Of a stretch of 64,000 bases of DNA, positions 56,213 to 64,000 are shown piece after piece (the stretch's first letter is position 1; each line of letters begins with the position of its first letter). The stretch spans positions 375,629-439,628 of the forward strand of contig NW_027041827.1 in NCBI RefSeq assembly GCF_033297395.1, read 5' to 3'. This DNA comes from Canariomyces notabilis (lineage: Eukaryota > Ascomycota > Sordariomycetes > Sordariales > Chaetomiaceae). A program made the position numbers and the translations under genes. The notes under the pieces were generated by a model, which was not told where the DNA came from, ran no database searches, and saw nothing but the letters and a program-made list of their open reading frames with translations.

Positions 56213-56830
56213 CTAAGTGTCGTCCGTCGCCTTGGACTGAGCACTCCCAGAGCTAGATGATGTCGAGCCCGCACCAGCTTCGCCGCTTGAGATATCTGAG
56301 CGGCCAGTCTCGCCCTGCTGATCACCTTGCTGCTCGGAAGCCTCATCTCTCTTGGGCTCGCTGGGCTCGCCTTGCTGCTCGCCTGGCTGTTCAGAGGTTT
56401 CCTCCCTCGGTTCTTCTGGTGTGCTCGTCGTGGAAACCTCAGTCCCGGAAACCTCTTTCGCTGGTTCGGCATGCTCTTCATGCCCAGTTCCGTGACTTGC
56501 ATGGCTATCATGGTCTGATTTCGGAGCGCTGCTTCGCCGCAGGTAGAGGAGACCAGGGATTGTGACGGCTACGGCAGCAATCTGCCTGAAACAGTGCGAT
56601 AGAGAGCAACTGTCAGTTCTTGCCGTGGAAATGTGGTGGGCCTGGAGGCTTCTTGCTGCCATAACGGGACCGACACAGGCTTACCATGGCCTATCACTGG
56701 ACTGGGCGGCGCGGTCTTGGATGCTGGCATAACCTCTTCGACCGAGCGGCCGAGTCAATTGGGACCGGAGATGCCCAAGCCAAGTCGTCCGGACACCCGG
56801 ACGGAACAGCAGGGCTCTGCTTGCGGCCAT
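56213..56830 (-). CDS. small mitochondrial-type membrane protein with acidic repeat tail, uncharacterised
   Basis: Two exons, 56830-56685 and 56585-56213, give 172 aa in frame. The first exon encodes MAASRALLFRPGVRTTWLGH and more Arg/Leu/Ser-rich, acid-poor sequence ending GRRGYASIQDRAA, a good mitochondrial presequence. The splice continues into a short hydrophobic segment WQIAAVAVTIPGLLYLRRS, probably a membrane helix. The rest is a Glu/Gln/Ser/Gly-rich tail with degenerate EQQGE/EQPGE units. The layout resembles a family of small Sordariomycete mitochondrial inner-membrane proteins of unknown role. No functional motif is visible. Confidence 0.65.
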
Positions 56831-57714
56831 ATTGTTCCCCAATGTTGGGTGGGAACTCCGAATTGGACTGAAATAAGGCAAGTTGACGACGGGGCGCCCG
56901 TGGTGTTTGCGGGCAGTTTCCCTCACACAACCGGGAGCTTCAAGCTTTGTGTCCTTTTGCCGGCTTGCATGTATGACTGGCTGACGTACACAAAGTCAAT
57001 TACATGCAGCGGCTCAAACAGGGGCGGGAAAGGCCCAAGCTCCCTTGACGCGAAAGCTCTCTTGCATAGCCTTTCCTGATCGATTTTACCGGAGGCAGAC
57101 AAGGCAACTTACACATATGTCTCAATGCGCGTATGTATAGATAGTAGGATAGCCCATTGCTCTTTTTCTGCCAGTTCTCCGTCCAGGGCAAGTGTCAAGG
57201 TTGTTCCTAGACTGGGAATGCTCCAGAAGCTAACGCTAGTTAACAAGCACTGCGGCATGCGCTAGTGTAGTTGATTGCGGGGCGGGGACATGCCCCACAG
57301 TCAGCCCAGCGCTCTCTTGGCATCATCAGTGGCTCGTGCTTAACCCCGCGACTGGCTCAATTTTGCCCCACCAACGATTACCTCTCCTCCACAACCTTGA
57401 ACTGGACTTGAAGCTGCCTGAGCTGGAGAGCAAGTGAATCCGTTAGAGACACAACCGAGGAAATTCTGTTCACCGAGGACAGAGCCGAGCCTGAGCAGCT
57501 AGCAATCGGCTTCTCGACATCTCAATGATAAGGTAGCTCTGGTTTATCGTGAGTCCATTCTCCCTCTCTCTGACCTCGGTCTGCCCCACGTCGCCATATT
57601 GGTTTGGCTTTCTTGTCTGCAATGCTGATTTCCTCACGACCTAGTTCAACCGATACATCTCAACACCGCAACAAGACACAGACACCCTCACAGTAACCAC
57701 AGCGGCAACTTACC
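56831..57714. other. divergent promoter region upstream of CAND1-like gene
   Basis: About 880 nt. No gene is recognised. Pyrimidine-rich leader sequence precedes 57715. Confidence 0.6.
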
Positions 57715-60700
57715 ATGGCGACGACTATTCCGACGAATCCGACTCCGCAGACGGTCAGTCAACTCCTGACGAAGATCTCCGATCCAGACCCCGATTTCCG
57801 GTTTATGGCACTCAGCGATCTCCTTGCTGTGTTCACCATCGCAAAGAACGACTTCCTGAACCATGACTACAACACAGCATCGCGGACTGTCGATCACATT
57901 GTGCGGGCTTTGGACGATCAGAATGGAGAGGTCCAGAACCAGGCGATCAAATGGTACCGTCAAAGTGTCTCGGCCGTTTCCCTGGAGGTTTTGCTCTGAC
58001 GCTTTCTGTGCAGCCTTGGACCTTTGGTCAAAAAGATCAGTTCCCAATTAATCGTAACGTTGATAGAGAAGCTCTGCAGCTTGAAACTCAAAAACTCCGT
58101 CGACAACTCAGTCCCCTCCTTGGCCATCCGAGCTGTGGTGGAGGCGCTTCCCCGACCTATCCCCGGTATCACGCCCACAAAAGATGTCAGCGAGGCATAC
58201 AATAACGTTAGCAGAGTGCTCATTCCCCGGTTTATTGGGCGAACGAACTCTGCTGGCAAATTTATCCCGGGCATGCTAGACACGGAGGACCCGAACTCGG
58301 ATTCTGTTGATGTCCTTATCGAAGTCGTCAGATGCTTCGGCCCCATGCTTCAGCCATTCGAGATCGAGGCACTTCAGAGCGCGGTTGTTACTCTCTTGGA
58401 GAAGGACAAGGGGAATTCCGTAGTCAAGAAGAGAGCCGTCGTTGCAATCTCCATGCTGGCCCACTACCTCTCCGACGATCTGCTTACCGCCTTCATCGAC
58501 CGTACCGTCACGGTGTTGAATGATCCACAGTTGAAGCCGCCAACTCGTCGACTATACATAACAATCCTGGGCTCAATGGCACGCTCAATCCCTTACAGAT
58601 TTGGTCGCCATCTTTCCGTGTTGGCACCTGTCATTCTCCGGGCCCTAGGCGATGAAGAACTTCAAGCCTCCATTGAAGAGGTCAACGAGGGGGCTGAGGC
58701 TTCCCTCGAATTCAGCGAAGTTAGAGAGGCGGCGCTAGTCGCGTTAGAGGCTTTCCTGGCGGCATGCCCAACACAGATGCGCCCCTTTACTGATGACTCT
58801 ATCGGGGCGTGTCTTCGATACCTGAAGTTCGACCCAAACTATGCCGTTGACGACGATGAGGACATGGAAACCGAAGAAGAGGACGAAGATGAGATGGAGG
58901 AAGACGATGAATTTGAAGGCGGTGGAGGCTTCGATGATGATGATGATGCCAGCTGGAAGGTCCGGCGCTGCGCAGCAAAAGCGTTGTACACCATCATCTC
59001 GACGAGGAGCAGCGGCGATCTTCTTGATAGCGGCGTTCTGTACGGGACGGTGGCCCCAGCTCTTGTCAAGCGGTTTGATGAGCGCGAGGAAAATGTGCGC
59101 CTTGAGGTCTTGGCAGCGATGGCTCTTCTCGTGCGGAAGACTGGGGAAGGCGTGATTCCGGAATTGTCCATTGACAGTACCCAGGGCGATTATCTAAACC
59201 AACTGCCTCCGAGTAGGAAGAGAAGACGCCAGAGCAGTGCTGGCGGCTCTTCCTCGTACGCCCTTACCATCAGCTCGTCAGATTTGTCAGGCACCGGCCT
59301 CACTTCGCCGACCTTGGAGAAGGTACCCCCGACCGGGCCGCGTGCCGACCTTGCCAACCTCACCCCGACAATCATCAAATCCGTAGCCAAGCTGCTCAAG
59401 GGAAAACTCATTCCAACCAAGCAGGCCTCCATTACTTTGCTGGACGACATGGTGTCTGTACAAAGGGGCGGGTTAGCGCCGTACTTTGAACAGATTGTTG
59501 GTCCAATAATAGAGGCTATCAAGTCATCGAGTAATGCTTCTACGGCAGCATCGCTTTCGTCTGCTGGGGGCAGCGCGTCCGCCACAGGCACCACGCTGAG
59601 GATGGCTGCACTTCGCCTGACCAGCAATATTGCGAAAAACCACCCCTCGGCCGTCCTCCAACCCCACTTGCCAAAGCTCGTTGCGAGCGTGGTTGCCGTT
59701 GCCCATGATCGATTCTACAAGATCTCGAGTGAGGCTATTCAGACGGCTGAGGAGATTGTCAAAGCCATCACTCCCCCGAGGTCCCGTATGACAGCTCAGA
59801 AATTTCAGGGAGAGCTACACAAGCTCTATGATGTACTTATCGACCGAGCAAGCGCCAACGACGCCGATGCTGAAGTCCGGCAGAAGTCTATCCACGCTCT
59901 CGGTACCCTTCTGGCCCGAACAACTGGATCGGAGGGATCGAATCTTCTGCCTGACGCCAAGCGTCAGGCTGCACTCAGTTGCCTTCTCGATAGGCTCAAG
60001 AACGAGACAACAAGGCTGGCAGCAGTTAGGGCTGTGGATACTGCAGCTGCCATGTCACTCGGTGCCGTTCAATTTGAGCCCCAATGGACTCGCCAAGTTG
60101 TCGTTGAGCTGGCCGCCCAGTTGCGGAAGTCGAATCGTGCACTGAGAGGGTCAAGCATCGTGGCGCTGAAGCACCTCATTCTGACCCCTGCCACCAAGGG
60201 CGCGCTGGATAAGACAACCATTCAAAGCATCGTTGCCGCGTTGATTCCCGCCATCGCTAATAACGATGCCCAGCTCCTTGGCCCGGGGCTTCTTGTACTT
60301 GCGTCTCTCACCCGAGAGGCGCCGGACATCGTGGTCACGACGGAAGTGATTGGGGCCCTCTGCACCCTGCTTCAAACCACCGTTGCAGGAACCGTCCTCG
60401 ATTCTCTCCTCGTTCTTGTGACGCACGCGGGCCAAATGGGCCAAGGGAAACCGCTCATGGCCGCATTGCTGAAAGACGTCGGTGTTGGTGGCGACCCTTC
60501 CGTTGTTGGCAAAGTCATAGGTACACTTCTTGTCGCGAGTGGAAATTCGGCCGGCGTGACATTGGACAGCTTCATTCAGGAAGTCAAGACAAATGCGGCA
60601 GACCAGGCCAGGGCGAGTCTTGCTCTTGCCGTGATCGGCGAAGCCGGATTGCGGCTTGGCAGCAAGTCTCCAGTCCCGCCAACTCTCTTCCTGGAGCAAT

Positions 60701-61929
60701 TCACGAATGAGTATGGAAAGGTGTCAGTTGCAGCGGCGACTGCTCTCGGACGAGCTGGAGCCGGGAATGTCTCGCTATATCTGCCAGTAATCCTGCAGTC
60801 GATGAAGCGGAAAGGCAGCACGCAGTATCTGTTGCTGCAGTCAATTAAGGAGGTCCTCCAACAGGTTGCACTCTCGTCCACCGACATTGGGAAGTATTCC
60901 GCTGCCATTTGGGATGAGATTCTTGCCGCCACCGACGCTGAGGACAACAAAGCCGTCTGCGCAGAATGCATAGGGCGCATGGTAATAATTGACCCGAAGA
61001 CTTACATGCCAAAACTGGAGGTAGGTCATATCCCGTGTCCATATTGTGATTCCAGATGGCTGATCCATCCGTAGATTTTGTTGAGAAACGAATCCGCCGT
61101 CCTGAGGGCCATCGCCGTCCAGGCTCTTCGATACACTCTCCCCGATGAGAACGAGGCATTCGATGCGGTACTCAGGAATTCCCTAGTTGGCATGCTCAAA
61201 ACCGCTTTAAGCGATTCTGAGATGGAGATCCGGCGCCATGCCATGTCCACGCTGACTTCGGCGGCGAACAACAAGCCTGAGCTGATTCTCGAGCATCTCA
61301 ATCAACTGGTGCCGCGAGTCATGGAGGAGACGGTCATCAAGCGGGAGCTCGTCCGTGAGGTGCAAATGGGTCCATTCAAGCATATCATTGATGATGGCCT
61401 GGAAGTGAGAAAGGTACGTGGGCACTCTAAACTTTGCGTTGACCTGAGTCTTCTGACACGTGGCAATTTTTAGGCGGCATACGAGACGCTATACGCTCTC
61501 ATGGAGACTGCCTTCTCACGTGTCAGTATCATTGATCTCTACGACAGGATCGTCGCCGGCCTCTCAGACGACAATGACATCCGGGCACTCTGTAATTTCA
61601 TGGTGTCAAAACTGATCTACCTGGATCCTGACGAGACCGGGCGGCGGCTTGATTCCATTGCAGAGGCATTCAGGAAGACGCTGTCTCATAAGCTCAAGGA
61701 CAATGCCGTCAAGCAGGAAATTGAGAAACAGGAAGAAGCCAACAAAGCGGTTTTGCGGGTCACTCTTCTGCTGAGCGACAAGCTGAAGGTTGGAGCCAAC
61801 ATGGGTGGCGGCGCGGGTGCTTCCGGTCAAGTGTGGACTAGCTACTGGGAGTGGGTTAACAGAGATTTCGCGGGCCAGCTGAAGAGTATCCAGGACGAGA
61901 GTAAGGACCTGGGGTCTAGCACTCTTTAG
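57715..61929 (+). CDS. CAND1-like cullin-associated NEDD8-dissociated protein (HEAT repeats)
   Basis: Four exons (57715-57953, 58014-61020, 61075-61413, 61474-61929) give 1,346 aa. The start MATTIPTNPTPQTVSQLLTK is in ACCATGG. Splice 1 gives QNQAIKC-LGPLVKKIS, the conserved first HEAT repeats. HEAT repeats cover almost the whole chain. An acidic loop (about 357-395, DDDEDMETEEEDEDEMEEDD) matches the position of the acidic insertion in CAND1. The C-terminal region (GPFKHIIDDGLEVRKAAYETLYALMETAF) is the most conserved part and contacts the cullin. It exchanges substrate receptors on un-neddylated SCF ubiquitin ligases. The gene name is given by architecture and motif. Confidence 0.92.
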
Positions 61930-62391
61930 CAAGATGACAAGTTCTCCAGCAGACTCGCTTGCCTAAAGAGAACGAGGAGAGAGGAGCAAAAGGGCGAGTT
62001 CACTAGTGGTCCACATAGGGAGTCCACGTGACATTGTAGACACAGAAACGTCTGTTGTTGCACTTTACCTTACTGGCAAAAGAGATGCTTTCGTGATTCG
62101 TGTAGCAGTTCATGCGGTTGTAGTTCTAGAAGGCTTTGGGGGTTAGGGTTGAATATGACCGAATGGGTTCCATAAAGCCAAGTTCAAGCCACCGCAAGTG
62201 GGTCCTCGAATTGCATCTGGCATCTGATCGCCCACATGGAGCTTCTCTAGGTCGTCAACGACAATAAACACTAACTCAGCGCCAATGGGTTGAAGAGCGG
62301 AATATCGACCGGTAAAAGAATTGCGAATACGATATTGGACCGCTTGCCGTAAATCCGTGGCCTTATAACGACCGACAGAACAATCGCGCAC
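61930..62391. other. intergenic CAND1-like to TRS31
   Basis: About 460 nt. No additional feature is recognised. Confidence 0.6.
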
Positions 62392-63120
62392 ATGGCGTCA
62401 GGCAAGGCGTCGACGGCCAAGGAGCAGGCGGGTCTCCGGTACCCGTCCAACGGCAAGACCATCTACCACCGGCCGCTGAACCGCAGCAAGACGGCCGAGC
62501 TCAGCCAGGCGAGCTTTGCCTACCTGTTTTCCGAAATGGTCAGCTACGCGCAGAGGAGGGTAACGGGAATCCAAGATTTGGAGAAGCGGTATGGGCGTCC
62601 CTCCGCCTCTGCGTCTTTGGCGTTCCTTTTTCTCCCATACCTCTTTGCTGACCAAACCCTTTTTAACAGCCTTAACCTCCAAGGCCACCCAATCGGCCTG
62701 AAGCTGCTCGACCTGCTCCTGATCCGCGAGCCGCCCCGGTCGCAGACGCGGCCCTTGACCATCATTGCGCTGCTGCACTTCATCAAGATCAACGTGTGGA
62801 CGCACCTGTTTGGGCGGCAGGCCGACCGGCTCGAAAAGAGCTCGAGCCGCGACACGCCCGACGAGTACATGATCATCGACAACGAGCCCCTCGTCAATGC
62901 CTACATCAGCGTGCCCCGCGAAATGAGCCAGCTCAACTGCGCCGCCTTCGTCGCGGGCATCGTTGAGGGCGTCTGCGACGGCGCTGTGTTTCCTGCCAAA
63001 GTCACGGCCCACACCGTCGGTGGTAAGGAGGAGGGCGAGATGTGGCCTGGCAAGACGGTGTTTTTGGTCAAGTTTGAGCCCGAGGTTTTGGAGAGGGAGG
63101 CGTTGATTGGCAAGGGGTAA
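62392..63120 (+). CDS. TRS31: TRAPP complex subunit Trs31/TRAPPC5
   Basis: Two exons, 62392-62588 and 62670-63120, give 215 aa. The frame also reads through the 81-nt intron (a multiple of 3) without a stop, but the spliced product RVTGIQDLEKR-LNLQGHPIGLKLLDLL matches the family. Bet3-fold motifs are SQASFAYLFSEMVSYAQRR near 35-53, PIGLKLLDLLLIRE, the helix ALLHFIKINVWTHLFGRQAD and the C-terminal LNCAAFVAGIVEGVCDGAVFPAKVTAH. It is a core subunit of the TRAPP tethering complexes, which act as exchange factors for Ypt1/Rab1 in ER-Golgi traffic. Confidence 0.95.
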   Translation: MASGKASTAKEQAGLRYPSNGKTIYHRPLNRSKTAELSQASFAYLFSEMVSYAQRRVTGIQDLEKRYGRPSASASLAFLFLPYLFADQTLFNSLNLQGHPIGLKLLDLLLIREPPRSQTRPLTIIALLHFIKINVWTHLFGRQADRLEKSSSRDTPDEYMIIDNEPLVNAYISVPREMSQLNCAAFVAGIVEGVCDGAVFPAKVTAHTVGGKEEGEMWPGKTVFLVKFEPEVLEREALIGKG

Positions 63121-63454
63121 AATCAAGGGGAAACTTTGGGTGGTATTACGGGAGCTGGGCTGCTGGGTTACTTGTTCATCTTGGGGTTTTGAGGCGCTTG
63201 GGGGGTCGGTTTGTCTTTTTCTGGGATTGATTGTGGTTCATGGGCGAGGATCAAGTAGAGCATTGATATCCACTGTCACGGTTGCGGAGGGGGTGGCTAG
63301 ACAAGGTTGAGGGTTGAGCATGCTTGTCATATTGTGAAATTGTCCGTAACGCCATCCCTGGGAATCGCCATTCTACCTTTCCCGACCGACGCCTAGCAAT
63401 GCGATGTGTAAAAATACCCGAAAAGGAAAAGAAAACGCTGCCGTCGGATCCCCC
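63121..63454. other. intergenic between convergent genes
   Basis: About 330 nt of 3' flanks. Nothing else is seen. Confidence 0.6.
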
Positions 63455-64000
63455 TCAACGTGGCAGGCCTTTGAACTGGCTAGCCGCGCCTCCCCTCCGC
63501 TTTCCCCTGGCACGTCCCTTCGGCGCCGATCCTATGGCCGGACCGCGGGTCATCAGCTCTCCCAGTCCCAGATCCCTCCACGCGGGCTCGCGGACCTTTT
63601 GCGTAGCCTTCTGGATTCCAAATGCGGCATGCTGATCGGGAACCACGTCGTCCTCATCTTCCGGGTTGATGGGCTGCAAGTGAGGCGGTACGTAGATGTC
63701 GTCTGCAGGGAGTTTGTCCTTGCAGAAGTCTTCAAACAGGTCGGCATCGCGCGGACGCTGCATGTGAATGTACGTGTAACACGCGTCTTTGTTCTGCATG
63801 AGGTGTTAGAGCACAAGCGATGGATCAACGAGGACAGATTGCTGGGCAAAAGTAATTACCATTGCAAGTGGAATGGGGCCACGCGTGAAAGAAGCTGGCA
63901 GTTTCAGAGCAAGGGCATTGTGCGCCTCAGTCGCCTGTCCTGTTACACCGATGCTGGAGCTGAGTGGGATGCGGGTTTGCGGGGGAGCTGGTGAGTTGCT
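63455..64000 (-). CDS. 3' end of an unrecognised gene, truncated by the window
   Basis: The last exon 63793-63455 joins in phase to an upstream exon (63860 to the window edge, or to a possible acceptor near 63989). Together they read RIPLSSSIGVTGQATEAHNA, LALKLPASFTRGPIPLAM, NKDACYTYIHMQRPRDADLF, EDFCKDKLPADDIYVPPHLQ and an acidic stretch PINPEDEDDVVPDQ, and end in a basic tail (PKGRARGKRRGG...KGLPR). The PPHLQ region looks folded and conserved-like; the basic tail suggests nucleic-acid contact. I do not recognise the family, and the N-terminal part lies outside the window. Confidence 0.6.

Noticed and set aside
62398..63126. 242-codon antisense open frame mirroring TRS31
   Set aside because: It is an exact antisense shadow of a strongly supported TRAPP gene; the translation is Leu/Arg/Gly-rich without domain character.
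1..64000. tRNA genes, rRNA, transposons, CRISPR arrays, biosynthetic gene cluster
   Set aside because: No A/B-box pair of a tRNA, no rDNA, no transposase/reverse-transcriptase motifs or terminal repeats, and no clustered tailoring enzymes were seen; a tRNA scan would be the decisive test for the first.

Overview
The window is nuclear DNA of a filamentous ascomycete. Genes carry short (about 50-90 nt) GT-AG spliceosomal introns, and starts often sit in a CACCATGG/ACAATGG context. The protein repertoire looks Sordariomycete and most like Sordariales (Neurospora/Chaetomiaceae): a 454-aa NADP-glutamate dehydrogenase, a 607-aa V-ATPase subunit A and a 1,359-aa Ssd1. There is no rRNA, no convincing tRNA, no transposon and no CRISPR. 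No secondary-metabolite cluster or clearly novel multi-gene system was found; this is ordinary euchromatic chromosome arm. Exon joins were checked by reading-frame arithmetic, and most genes below close perfectly in frame.

Layout. 0-15 kb is gene-sparse: a secreted, membrane-anchored aspartic-protease-like pseudoenzyme (-), a GH47 alpha-mannosidase (+), NADP-GDH (-) and a secreted ferritin-like/Rds1-type protein (-), followed by nearly 3 kb of noncoding DNA. 15-31.6 kb is dense housekeeping: SSD1 (-) divergent from GLE1 (+), TLG1 t-SNARE (-), ER cyclophilin B (+), TRM112 (+), BIG1 (-) divergent from RRP17 (+), tropomyosin (-) and a securin-like protein (+). 32.5-40.5 kb holds SET1 (H3K4 methyltransferase) and VMA1 (V-ATPase catalytic subunit A). 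41-50.5 kb holds a coiled-coil fungal protein, a Rad9/Crb2-like BRCT checkpoint protein and the septation GTPase Spg1. 51.7-64 kb holds GCV3 (H protein), HEM3 (PBG deaminase), a PLAC8-family protein, a small mitochondrial-type membrane protein, a CAND1-like cullin regulator, TRAPP subunit TRS31 and the 3' end of an unrecognised gene at the edge.

The genes are functionally scattered: secretory traffic (TLG1, TRS31, cyclophilin B, BIG1), vacuolar acidification (VMA1, BIG1), cell-cycle control (securin, Spg1, CAND1, Rad9-like, tropomyosin), RNA and ribosome biology (SSD1, GLE1, RRP17, TRM112) and core metabolism (GDH, GCV3, HEM3).

The most interesting observations concern RNA processing and noncoding sequence. 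(1) A perfect 22-bp inverted repeat spans the 3' splice site of SET1 intron 1. (2) An alternative terminal exon would turn the soluble HVEL-ending cyclophilin B into a membrane-anchored form. (3) A 51-nt, stop-free, weak-donor intron lies in VMA1 in the ATP-binding half. (4) TRM112 has a GC-AG intron. (5) Two 9-mers recur only in noncoding DNA.
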